Source of the DNA: Syntrophomonadaceae bacterium
GTDB lineage: Bacteria; Bacillota; Dethiobacteria; DTU022; UBA8154
Reading direction: 5' to 3'
Assembly: GCA_007122565.1 (NCBI GenBank)
Contig: SKTJ01000252.1
Coordinates: 1 to 19,858, forward strand
Length of the DNA stretch: 19,858 bases
Of this stretch, positions 6,176 through 14,049 are shown one piece after another. Position numbers and translations under genes: made by a program. Each line of letters begins with the position of its first letter. The stretch's first letter is position 1. A model generated the notes under the pieces. It made no database searches and was not told where the DNA came from. It was given only the letters and a program-made list of their open reading frames with translations.

Positions 6176-7309
6176 TTGAACAAGAACCTAAAAAGAATCG
6201 CTTTGATCCTGATGGTATTTGTTCTTTCACTTAGCTTTGTATCACTGGCACTGGCAGCCCCCCCTGACCATGCAAGGGGTGGTGACAAAGGGACCCCTCC
6301 AGGCCTCGTGGACAAAGGCGGACTGCCTCCGGGTATGCACGGCAGGACTGTTGATGAACTGCCTCCGGGAATCCGTAACAATCCAAATTTCCGGGAAGCT
6401 GTTGAACGGTTGATGGCAGAGGAAGAACCCGACTTCTTTATTGTTGGCAGTGAATATATCGTCATTCCGGAAGAAGGTAATAAAACCGAAACATATAAAG
6501 CTGTATTAAGAGATGAAGAAGGCATTGAGGCAGAAGTAGCGGAAGTTAGCTGGTCTTTGGCTGATGGACAAGCAGAGGTAAGTATTAATGAGGATGGGGA
6601 ACTTGTAGTTACCGCTTCTGCCGTGGACAGCACCATAACAGTACTGGCCAATTATACAACCACTGAAAATGATGAAGAAGTTAGCTATGCGGCACAACTT
6701 AAGGTGACGTTATACAAACCGACAGTTAGTTCAATTGAGATTGTCGGTAACAAATTCGTCGCTCTGCAGGAAGATGCAGAAGAACCCCTTCAGCTGGAAT
6801 ATACTGCAATTGTTAAAGACCAAAACGGCCAAGTCATGGCAGACAAAGAGGTAACATGGCCTATTAATGATGATTGGGAATTTGACTTCGATGAAGGAAC
6901 CGTAACCATAGCAGCACTTCCCGCGCAAGGTGAGGAAATAACTTTCACTCTTACGGTTGTCGAAGATACAACATCAGTAATTGCCGAGTTGGAGGTTGTC
7001 GTTTATCATCCTGTTTTCGAAGAAATCGTAATTAGCGGGGCAGCGGAAATAACCCTGCCGGCCAAAGGTGAAGTAACAACAGAAGAATATGAAGCCGTAG
7101 TATTGGATCAGCACGGCCAAGAGATAGATGAAACTATATTTTGGTCTTTACCAGAAGGAGTAACCGGTGTAAGCATAGATGATGGAACGTTAATTATAAC
7201 GGATGAAGCTGCAGAAGGGTCTTTTTATCTCTGGGCTTATTGTGAAGTCGACGATTTTTATAGCTTTGAGGTAACTCTTGTAGCAAATGTTGCGGAAGAA
7301 ACAGATTAA
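6176..7309 (+). CDS. Secreted protein with three Ig-like beta-sandwich repeats, c-di-GMP controlled
   Basis: Probably a cell-surface or matrix protein, since it is exported and built of Ig-like repeats. I chose TTG 6176 because GGAAGGTGA lies 5-8 nt upstream and it gives a clean signal peptide: a basic start, hydrophobic core 9-24, and a probable cut after ALA at 27. GTG 6167 is an in-frame alternative. After the cut comes a Pro/Gly-rich segment with repeated PPG (about 41-66, LPPGMHG, LPPGIRN). Three repeats of about 95 residues follow (about 84-181, 184-279, 281-374), each with the pattern I-V-G/S-x(n)-Y-A-V/I-V-x-D-x-x-G and then an S/T-W-x-I/L strand. They resemble bacterial Ig-like (BIG-type) domains. 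There is no LPxTG, SLH or choline-binding anchor, so attachment is unclear. The gene stands alone between the riboswitch leader and a terminator. Confidence 0.85.
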   Translation: MNKNLKRIALILMVFVLSLSFVSLALAAPPDHARGGDKGTPPGLVDKGGLPPGMHGRTVDELPPGIRNNPNFREAVERLMAEEEPDFFIVGSEYIVIPEEGNKTETYKAVLRDEEGIEAEVAEVSWSLADGQAEVSINEDGELVVTASAVDSTITVLANYTTTENDEEVSYAAQLKVTLYKPTVSSIEIVGNKFVALQEDAEEPLQLEYTAIVKDQNGQVMADKEVTWPINDDWEFDFDEGTVTIAALPAQGEEITFTLTVVEDTTSVIAELEVVVYHPVFEEIVISGAAEITLPAKGEVTTEEYEAVVLDQHGQEIDETIFWSLPEGVTGVSIDDGTLIITDEAAEGSFYLWAYCEVDDFYSFEVTLVANVAEETD

Positions 7310-7361
7310 CAAATCGGGCCTTCGTCAACATACGTAGGGCCGATTAATATGATTATTTATT

Positions 7362-7394
7362 GAGAGACCTCCACATCAGAGGTCTCTCTTTTCT
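7362..7394 (+). terminator. Rho-independent terminator after the Ig-like gene
   Basis: Ten-bp perfect stem GAGAGACCTC (7362-7371) with GAGGTCTCTC (7379-7388), a 7-nt loop, then TTTT. It separates two convergent genes and has a T-run only in the plus direction. Confidence 0.9.
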
Positions 7395-7412
7395 ACCATA
7401 TTCTTCTTATTA

Positions 7413-8099
7413 TCAGCGATAACGAAGACCCAGTTTTACAAACATTTCAGCTGTTTTCACAGCCACGTCACCGGGTGCCAAAACCGGTACGCCCAACCTC
7501 TCCTGCAGGCGGCGGTCCAAAGTAAGGCCCGTACAACCGAGCACAATACACTGGGCACCTTTCTGCAAGGCTACCTGCCCTTCCTCCACAAAGATAGATA
7601 TAAGTTCCTCATCCTCCACCTTGCCGCTGAAAAAATCCACCACCCGTTCCTGCACGGAAACCAACTTCCGGCTGAAGCCGTAGAGTTCCACCAGGCGTGG
7701 GTAAATTTTTCCCTGGCCCGGCATGGGGGTAATAATACTAAAGCGGTTGCCAAGCATGGCAGCCAGGTGCAATGAGGCATGCAGTGTGGGTACCAGCGGT
7801 ATGCTAAGCCTCTTCACGATCTCCGGGTAGAGCTGATCACAGGTACAATCCACAATAACTGCACTGTAACCTTCCTCAGGCGCTTTTAATACTTCCGGTA
7901 AAACTGCATCCGATGAGAGAAAGAGTTCCGCCATGTTACTAATACCCTGGGGTCCATCCTGCGGAGTAACAAAGTCGATTACGGTTCCCGGACTGGCAAC
8001 GCGGCGGCGCGCTGCCAACAGTTTATTCAGTGTGCCTATCCCTTCTGGTGGCACGGAATAAGGAGCGACAAGTTTCAATTTTATATCCATGGAGTACAC
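7413..8099 (-). CDS. Asp/Glu/hydantoin racemase family protein
   Basis: Cofactor-independent enzyme of the two-cysteine racemase superfamily, which also includes maleate isomerase and arylmalonate decarboxylase. The 228 residues show two related halves, each with a catalytic-type cysteine: VIVDCTCDQ (81-89, Cys85 by the usual CxxD spacing) and CIVLGCTGL (184-192, Cys189). Both cysteines favour racemase or isomerase activity over a decarboxylase with a single Cys. It is the last gene of the hyuA-hyuB-ligase operon, 15 bp after the ligase stop. Hydantoin racemase (HyuE) is encoded with ATP-dependent hydantoinases in known clusters, so this function is plausible here, but the motif wording is not a textbook HyuE (GCAGM is GCTGL). 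GTG 8099 with AAGGA 6 nt upstream and ATG 8090 are both possible starts. Confidence 0.8.
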   Translation of the reverse strand: MYSMDIKLKLVAPYSVPPEGIGTLNKLLAARRRVASPGTVIDFVTPQDGPQGISNMAELFLSSDAVLPEVLKAPEEGYSAVIVDCTCDQLYPEIVKRLSIPLVPTLHASLHLAAMLGNRFSIITPMPGQGKIYPRLVELYGFSRKLVSVQERVVDFFSGKVEDEELISIFVEEGQVALQKGAQCIVLGCTGLTLDRRLQERLGVPVLAPGDVAVKTAEMFVKLGLRYR

Positions 8100-8114
8100 T
8101 TCCCATCCTTCAAT

Positions 8115-9476
8115 TTACTCGACTTCAATAAAACGGGTCTTGTGTTCGCTTCGTTCCAGGGAGAAGGGCGGCACAAATGTAATAGCGGGACGCACCCGGG
8201 CTGTCTCGCTCATGTATTGCTCGATCTCTTTTTTCAGTTCCCCTAATTGCTGTTCTTCCATGCCCTCACCCCGCTCAACCTTCAAGCGTAGCGGAGGTGT
8301 AACCTGGTGACCGGGGCGGTCGAGCACTATACGAAAGGCTCCGGTAATGCGGGGAGTAAAGCGTTCCAGCATATTTTTTATCGCCGCCGGGTAAATATTG
8401 ATCCCTTTGACGATGAGCATATCATCGGTACGCCCCAGCAATTTGAGGCGCATCCCGGGCCAGCCGCACTCACACGGTTCTGTAAATATCTGCATGATAT
8501 CACCCATGCGGTAGCGCATAAACGGCAGCCCTTCCCAGTCCAGATAAGTAAAAGCATATTCGCCCGTAACCCCATCGCTAATTTCAAGCTGCTGCCCCGT
8601 CTCCGGATTTAGTAATTCGAGGATACAGTAGTCCTCCGAAAGAAAATGCATACCCTTGTACTCCTCACTGCCGCATGATATGGCGTGAAGGGTCTGCACA
8701 GAACCCAGCATGTCATACATACGCGCATCAAACGTCTGTTCCAGCCGGCGCTTGAATTCCGTCATACCAGCACCCGGCTCCCCGCCGCAGAGCAGGTGTT
8801 TGATCCCCAGTGCTGCTGCCGGCTTCCCTGTTATTTCCTCACACTTTTCCCCCACGTGCTCTGCCATGGAAGGAGTGCAGAACAAGACCGTCGGCTTTGT
8901 CAGTTCGGCAAACTCCAGCAACCGCCTGCTCCCTGCTTCTGCCCCCACCGGTGCCACACACATCCCGTAGTCCCAGAGCGCATCCACACAGGGAACCCCC
9001 CCCGCAAACATACTCAGGCCAAACGAAACGATCACCACATCGCCCGGCCGCAGCCCGATGCGCCAGTACTTGCGGGCATGCAGGTTGTTGAGCACCTTAA
9101 TATCATTTTTTGTGAGGGTGTAAAGGGTGGGTACCCCCGTGGTACCGGAGGTGGCACTAAGACGTACGATTTTATCCCGGGGAGCACAGGACAGCATCCC
9201 GTACGGATGCCCGAAACGCTCCAGAGACTCATCCTGGGCAGCACGGTGCTCGCTCTTATCCATAAAGGGGATCCTGGCAAAATCATCCCAGGTTTTAATG
9301 TCACCCGCTTCCAATCCCACACTATCAAACTTGCGCTGGTAAAATATGGAGTTATCGTAATTGTACTTTACCTGTTTCTTCAGCTTAGCAAGCTGGATCT
9401 CCCGCAGTTGTTCCCGGGGCATCGTCTCTAATTCTTCATCCCAGAAAAGGGAATTACTCTGACTGTTCTGCGGCAA
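8115..9476 (-). CDS. Phenylacetate-CoA ligase-like AMP-forming acyl-CoA ligase
   Basis: Activates a carboxylic acid to its CoA thioester through an acyl-adenylate. The 453 residues match the PaaK branch of the ANL superfamily in length and motifs: ATP loop SATSGTTGVPT (107-117), CGGEPGAG (230-237), YRMGDI (322-327, Asp326 to ribose), hinge GRTDDMLIVKG (348-358) and INIYPAAI (359-366). A C-terminal Lys446 in SEHKTRFIEVE sits where the adenylation lysine is expected. CxC at 335-337 resembles the metal-binding cysteine pair seen in some PaaK relatives. The start is TTG 9476 with GGGGTG about 9 nt upstream. It follows hyuB by 32 bp. No other phenylacetate gene is present, so the substrate is more likely the product of the HyuA/HyuB reaction than phenylacetate; this is inference. 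Confidence 0.88.
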   Translation of the reverse strand: MPQNSQSNSLFWDEELETMPREQLREIQLAKLKKQVKYNYDNSIFYQRKFDSVGLEAGDIKTWDDFARIPFMDKSEHRAAQDESLERFGHPYGMLSCAPRDKIVRLSATSGTTGVPTLYTLTKNDIKVLNNLHARKYWRIGLRPGDVVIVSFGLSMFAGGVPCVDALWDYGMCVAPVGAEAGSRRLLEFAELTKPTVLFCTPSMAEHVGEKCEEITGKPAAALGIKHLLCGGEPGAGMTEFKRRLEQTFDARMYDMLGSVQTLHAISCGSEEYKGMHFLSEDYCILELLNPETGQQLEISDGVTGEYAFTYLDWEGLPFMRYRMGDIMQIFTEPCECGWPGMRLKLLGRTDDMLIVKGINIYPAAIKNMLERFTPRITGAFRIVLDRPGHQVTPPLRLKVERGEGMEEQQLGELKKEIEQYMSETARVRPAITFVPPFSLERSEHKTRFIEVE

Positions 9477-9508
9477 TATAATTCACACCCCTCTTCAGTA
9501 TTAAAGGC

Positions 9509-11212
9509 TTACTTCCTCATTTCAGAACTAAGATTCACCTGGTAAAAATCTTTTGCTACTTCCGGAGATATAAGCCCTTCCTTAACCTCCCGCAGTACTT
9601 TGGCAGCACTTCTTGCAGAAGGTTCTCCGTATCCCCCTCCACCACCGGCGTGCTGGAAGAAGACTGTGCCCGTGGGAATATCTTTTATAATTTCTTTAGT
9701 TTTAGCAACATATCTCTCTCCGTTGGGATATTTCAATTCAATCCTGTTAATTGAACCATCCATCCCCCCAAAAAGACCAAAAGCTCCCCCATCAACCCCA
9801 TCACCAAAAGTAACACAACCGGTATTTTCCCCCTGGATAATAAACTCTGTGTCAACACCCAACCCACCGCGGTATTTTCCCGGTCCTGCCGAATCGCTGG
9901 CGTACTCATGTTTAAGTAAGAAAAGTGGGTTATGCAGCTCAAACATTTCATAATCCTGGGCCAAAAGACCACCTGCACAATTAATTAAGCCTATGTGATC
10001 ATAACCGTCCACCCCTTCAGTCGCACCAGAACCGCCCTTTAAAGCAAGAAAAAGAATATCTGCCCACTTATTGCCTGTATGTAGGCTGGAGCCGGACATA
10101 AAAACAGCTAACGCCCTATTCCAACCTGCAGTAACCCTGTCAGGTAAAGCATGGGAAAAAGCCTTTAAAATAGCGTCACTATGGGGGCCTGCAATCGTGT
10201 TGCCAAACGTTGTAGCTGCCGGATACTTTGCATTTAAGAAACAACCTTCAGGGATATTAATTTTAATAGGACGCATTAAGCCCTCGTTGTGTGGAATGTT
10301 GGGGTCTATCACCATAAGTAAGGTAAGCATAATAGCCGAAACGGTGGAGCTGTACGGAGCATTGGCAAATCCGGGGGTTTGAGGATCGGTGCCCGTATAG
10401 TCATAAAAGATTAATTCGTCTTTTACGGTTATTGAAAGATTTATTTTGTGCTTTGAATTTTCATTAATACCATCATTATACATGTAACTTTGGCCATGAT
10501 AAGTTCCGTTGGGAATATTTTTTATTTCACTGCGCATCCTAGCTTCAGTCAGATCGAATAAATGCTCAATATGGAGTTGCAGGTTATCAGCGCCATACTT
10601 TTCGACCAGTTGCCTGATCCCTCTCTCGCCTACAGTGCACCCACCTATTTGAGCACGAATATCTTCCTCAACAATGGAGAATCGGATGTTAGCAAAGATC
10701 ATCTCCCATACATCCCGGCGCACTTTACCCCGCTCGTATACTTTCACCGGGGTGATACGTAAGGCTTCCTGCCATACTTCCCTTGCCTCCGGATTATAGC
10801 CTCCGGCAACTGCCCCCCCTATATCTGCCTGATGTCCTTTGCAAGCAGACCAGGCTACCAGTTCATCACCATCGAAAATAGGTTTAAAGATGGCAACATC
10901 CGAATTCTGATTGCCTCCGCTAAAAACATCGTTATGCATTATTACATCTCCGGGAAATATTTCATCGCCAAAATATTCAATGATATACTGGCACACCGGC
11001 TGAAGCGCAAAAGCCAAAATAGGGATATACTCGGTCTGCTCCAACATCCTTCCCTTACGGTCATAAAGACCAGTTACAAAATCCCTGGCTTCATTAAGAA
11101 TGGGAGAACGGGTAGTCCGTAAAAGGGTAAGGCCCATCTCCTCCGTAATAGACTTAAATCTGCTCTGCAAAACAGAAACAAGCATTAAGTCAATATTATT
11201 ATTTTTTGCCAT
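9509..11212 (-). CDS. hyuB: Hydantoinase B / acetone carboxylase alpha-type subunit
   Basis: HyuB family (hydantoinase B/oxoprolinase), which pairs with HyuA in ATP-dependent hydantoinases, 5-oxoprolinase, caprolactamase and ketone carboxylases. The 567 residues cover the whole domain: IMHNDVFSGGNQNSDVAIF (91-109), KGHQADIGG (125-133), the central TFGNTIAGPHSD, the late GPGKYRGGLG and the C-terminal HAGGGGGYGEP. Two motifs differ from the common forms: GGTHxxD reads GGNQNSD (99-105) and HHADIGG reads HQADIGG (127-133). Metal-binding histidines may therefore be partly replaced, as in some non-acetone-carboxylase branches. The start is secure: ATG 11212 with GGGAGGA 8 nt upstream. It is downstream of hyuA across a 279-bp gap containing a large palindrome, and upstream of the CoA ligase by 32 bp. 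No acetone carboxylase gamma subunit is present. Confidence 0.92.
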   Translation of the reverse strand: MAKNNNIDLMLVSVLQSRFKSITEEMGLTLLRTTRSPILNEARDFVTGLYDRKGRMLEQTEYIPILAFALQPVCQYIIEYFGDEIFPGDVIMHNDVFSGGNQNSDVAIFKPIFDGDELVAWSACKGHQADIGGAVAGGYNPEAREVWQEALRITPVKVYERGKVRRDVWEMIFANIRFSIVEEDIRAQIGGCTVGERGIRQLVEKYGADNLQLHIEHLFDLTEARMRSEIKNIPNGTYHGQSYMYNDGINENSKHKINLSITVKDELIFYDYTGTDPQTPGFANAPYSSTVSAIMLTLLMVIDPNIPHNEGLMRPIKINIPEGCFLNAKYPAATTFGNTIAGPHSDAILKAFSHALPDRVTAGWNRALAVFMSGSSLHTGNKWADILFLALKGGSGATEGVDGYDHIGLINCAGGLLAQDYEMFELHNPLFLLKHEYASDSAGPGKYRGGLGVDTEFIIQGENTGCVTFGDGVDGGAFGLFGGMDGSINRIELKYPNGERYVAKTKEIIKDIPTGTVFFQHAGGGGGYGEPSARSAAKVLREVKEGLISPEVAKDFYQVNLSSEMRK

Positions 11213-11332
11213 TAATCAAGTCCTCCCAACTTGTCTCTTATGTAATTTCAGTATAACAACTCAGCACTCTTGGAAATAGCACAAAGGGGTTCAGGATTAC
11301 CTGTGAGTAACCGTTCAGGCTCGATCAAAAGG

Positions 11333-11408
11333 CTTTGCCGGACCGGGGTTTCCACATGCTACGTGTCTGAGCGCAGCGAGTTTAGCATGTGTGCCGGGTC
11401 GGCAAAGG
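11333..11408. repeat. Large imperfect palindrome between hyuA and hyuB
   Basis: Outer arms CTTTGCCG (11333-11340) and CGGCAAAG (11400-11407), then CCGG/CCGG after a 2-nt mismatch, an asymmetric bulge, and an inner perfect 9-bp stem CACATGCTA (11353-11361) with TAGCATGTG (11383-11391). The 21-nt loop contains GAGCGCAGCGAG. AGGGGTT (11285-11291) and AACCCCT (11410-11416) add a further outer inverted pair. There is no T-run on either side, so it is not a classical terminator. The arrangement resembles a REP- or MITE-like intergenic element; no transposase lies nearby. Confidence 0.7.
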
Positions 11409-11491
11409 CAACCCCTGTATCTTTAATTTGAGACTGCGGTTTCGAACAGGTATCCGGCACCCCGCCTGCAAATTATTCCTGTGTGTTTCAA

Positions 11492-13567
11492 TTACATACG
11501 GATTAGCTGCATGATAAAATTGCCATAGCTATCTAAATATAGTTTATATTGAGAAGGTACAAAAATAGTAGTGTTAACCTGCTCAACAATAGCCGGCCCG
11601 GTAATATGGATTCCTTCTTGCAATCTATCCCCATCCCATACTTCAATCAACTCAAATGATTTTGTTTCGGGCAAGTATACTTTACGTTCGTTTTTTACGG
11701 CCTCTCTTCCCTTGGAAACCGCAAAAGTACGCTGTTTGAAGCTGGGCTTATTTGTGATACCCAAACTGGAAACTCTTAAGTTCACTATTTCCGTTGATGC
11801 GTTTTCATTTGCCAGCGAGTAGCCGTAAAGCCGATCATGCGTTTCATGAAAACTGCGTGATATTTCTGCTATATCCCCTCTTTTTAGCTCATCTTCAGAT
11901 ATTTCAACGTTTATTTCATGGTACTGGCCCACATAGCGCATATCACTGGTTAAAGAATGTTGAATGTTTTCCTGAAGGATCCCTTCAGCCAGCAATTGAC
12001 GTTCCCCTTCCCCTTTCATCTCGCTAAAAAGAATGCACATATGCTCTAATGATTTTTCAGTTAACAGTGTGCTGTAACTTCGCACATAATCATGTCTTAA
12101 GTCAGATAGCAGCATACCGGCTGCACAAAAAATGGATGACTCCCTTGGAATAAAAATAGTCGGTATTTCCAGCTCCAGGGCAATCATGCCAGCATGAATA
12201 GGGCCTGCACCCCCTGCTACCACCAGAGGGAACTCACGTGGATCAAATCCTTTTTTTACTGACACCTCACGAATTCCGTCAGCCATATTCGCATTGATGA
12301 TCTGAAACATACCGGCAGCAGCCTCAGGAACACCAACTTTGAGGGATTTTGCCAGCTGTTTTTCAATTGCGTTGTATGCTTCTGCAAAGCCTAAAGACAT
12401 CTTTCCGCCTAAAAAATAATCCTGGTTTATGTAACCAAGTATAAGGTTTGCATCGGTGCAGGTAGGTTCAATTCCTCCGCGGCCATAACATGCAGGCCCG
12501 GGATCAGCGCCGGCACTTTTGGGTCCCATCCGCAATAATCCCATCTCGTCTATCCAACCTACACTCCCACCCCCGGCGCCAATAGTATGTATGGCCACCA
12601 TTGGCACAGCAGTAAGATAGCGGTTTATCTTCCCGTCAGTCACTACCAAAGGCTTACGATCCTTTACTAAGGCAACATCAAAACTTGTGCCTCCCATATC
12701 AATGGTTATGCAATCCTGGTAGCCGTGTGTTTCTGCATACGCCATCCCTGCAATGGGTCCGGCTGATGGACCGGAAAGCAATGTACTTACTGCATTGTTG
12801 ATAGCATTCTCAGGGGAAGTAACCCCACCATTTGATTGCATAATAAGCAAGACGCCTGCGAACTCATTGTCGTTTAACCTTTGGATCAATTGAAGTATAT
12901 AGTCCTTTAATATAGGTCCAACATATGAATTTAAAGTAGTTGTGCTTAGCCTGTCATAAAAACGAATTTGTGGTAAAAGCTCTGATGACACGGTTAAGTA
13001 AACATGGGGTAAATACTCTTGTATTTTTAACTTTGCTTTATCTTCGTTAACACTATTAGTATACGAATGCAAAAAACAAACAGCTACCGCCTCCACGTCC
13101 TCATCTTTCAACATTTTCAGGCACTCTATCAGCCCTTCTTCATCTAACTCATGAACCATTTCCCCGGTCACAGATACCCTCTCTTTCACTGGACAGCGAA
13201 GTTCCCGTGGAAGCAATGGTGTTGGAGCCTCATACTTGTTGTTATACTGCTCCTCCCTGATACCTCTTCGCATGGGAAGCGCATCACGGAAGCCCTCGGT
13301 TGTAATCAACCCTGTTTTTGCTCCGTTCCCAGTCAGAGCGGCATTAGTAGTTACAGTAGTTCCATGAACAATAATATCAACAAGTTTGATAAAATCCACT
13401 ATTTCCAGATTTTTATCATCTGCCATTTCATGTAGCCCATTTAATACTCCGACAGAAGGATCCGCTGGAGTGGTCGGCGTTTTATAAACCTCAAAATTCC
13501 CATGATCATCAGCTAACAAAAAATCGGTAAATGTCCCGCCCACATCAATACCAATCTTGTAAGTCAT
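11492..13567 (-). CDS. hyuA: Hydantoinase A / oxoprolinase ATP-dependent subunit
   Basis: HyuA family, the ATP-using subunit with an actin-like ASKHA fold that phosphorylates or activates the substrate before hydrolysis or carboxylation. The 691 residues show the N-terminal phosphate motif GIDVGGTFTDFLL (6-18), VHGTTVTTNAAL (68-79), LSGPSAGPIAG (264-274) and the second nucleotide motif TIDMGGTSFDVAL (288-300), followed by the family C-terminal domain. It lacks the fused hydantoinase B half of eukaryotic 5-oxoprolinase, consistent with a separate hyuB downstream. RRGIREEQYNNKYEAP (100-115) is where substrate-specific differences in this family lie, but I cannot read a substrate from it. ATG 13567 has GGAGG 7 nt upstream, and a good promoter lies 70-95 bp further. 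Being first in its operon, it should be the most direct target of the regulator discussed in the findings. Confidence 0.93.
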   Translation of the reverse strand: MTYKIGIDVGGTFTDFLLADDHGNFEVYKTPTTPADPSVGVLNGLHEMADDKNLEIVDFIKLVDIIVHGTTVTTNAALTGNGAKTGLITTEGFRDALPMRRGIREEQYNNKYEAPTPLLPRELRCPVKERVSVTGEMVHELDEEGLIECLKMLKDEDVEAVAVCFLHSYTNSVNEDKAKLKIQEYLPHVYLTVSSELLPQIRFYDRLSTTTLNSYVGPILKDYILQLIQRLNDNEFAGVLLIMQSNGGVTSPENAINNAVSTLLSGPSAGPIAGMAYAETHGYQDCITIDMGGTSFDVALVKDRKPLVVTDGKINRYLTAVPMVAIHTIGAGGGSVGWIDEMGLLRMGPKSAGADPGPACYGRGGIEPTCTDANLILGYINQDYFLGGKMSLGFAEAYNAIEKQLAKSLKVGVPEAAAGMFQIINANMADGIREVSVKKGFDPREFPLVVAGGAGPIHAGMIALELEIPTIFIPRESSIFCAAGMLLSDLRHDYVRSYSTLLTEKSLEHMCILFSEMKGEGERQLLAEGILQENIQHSLTSDMRYVGQYHEINVEISEDELKRGDIAEISRSFHETHDRLYGYSLANENASTEIVNLRVSSLGITNKPSFKQRTFAVSKGREAVKNERKVYLPETKSFELIEVWDGDRLQEGIHITGPAIVEQVNTTIFVPSQYKLYLDSYGNFIMQLIRM

Positions 13568-13633
13568 CTGGTCGCCTCCGTAAATAAAAATATAAATTAG
13601 AATTCATTGAACAGACTGTATGTTTAAAAATAA

Positions 13634-13662
13634 ATTATAACAAGGCAATAAGCCTATTTCAA
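13634..13662 (-). promoter_or_regulatory. Promoter of the hyu operon
   Basis: Read on the minus strand: TTGAAA (13657-13662), a 17-bp spacer, and TATAAT (13634-13639) preceded by TG (extended -10). It lies about 70 bp from the hyuA start. Two bases upstream of the -35 is the dyad GTATACTTATAC (13664-13675), a suitable activator position. Confidence 0.8.
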
Positions 13663-13794
13663 TGTATAAGTATACCATTATGTATATTTTCAACTGCCAG
13701 GACTAAACTGGGGGGGTGGGGACAATGCGCAGACGTCACACTCAAAAAAAAGCTAACGATAATAATGCGGGACGGCCTTGGAATTATTATTTTC

Positions 13795-13989
13795 TCACCA
13801 GTAAATTCTTAAAGCCAACACAATATGAACCAGTGCAAATGCAGCGCCGATTAGAGCCAGAGCACGGTGCAGCTTAATCCGCAGCCGTCCTTTAAACAGT
13901 TTTTTCATACTTACCGTCAGGATAGCCGCCAGAAAAAAAAGCGCTGCAACCACCCCAAACCACCCGAAGAAAGGAAGAGATGACAACAT
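13795..13989 (-). CDS. Small two-helix membrane protein with a His-X13-His helix
   Basis: A 64-residue protein with two predicted membrane helices (about 6-26 and 41-62) joined by a basic loop, KKLFKGRLRIK. The second helix carries two histidines 14 residues apart (His41 and His55, LHRALALIG...VHIVLAL). In cytochrome b-type and ferric-reductase-type helices such pairs bind haem; a single helix of this kind could do so as a dimer, but that is inference. ATG 13989 is preferred because GAGGT lies 6 nt upstream; GTG 13995 immediately abuts that GAGGT. It lies alone between the hyu promoter region and a repeat-rich gap. I cannot assign a family name. Confidence 0.65.
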   Translation of the reverse strand: MLSSLPFFGWFGVVAALFFLAAILTVSMKKLFKGRLRIKLHRALALIGAAFALVHIVLALRIYW

Positions 13990-14049
13990 GTCCACACCTC
14001 ATTTAATGTTATTCTATCCCAATATTATCATATTAGCAAAAGAGGTTCC

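Noticed and set aside
8685..9431. Plus-strand ORF of 248 codons opposite the CoA ligase
   Set aside because: Antisense shadow of a GC-rich real gene; its His/Pro/Arg-rich translation looks non-biological.
9509..13567. Acetone carboxylase
   Set aside because: No gamma subunit gene is present and HyuB metal motifs differ; the HyuA/HyuB family assignment is kept without that function.
13700..13730. G-rich run (GGGGGGGTGGGG) as a G-quadruplex or element end
   Set aside because: Only two G tracts and no matching partner or inverted end nearby.
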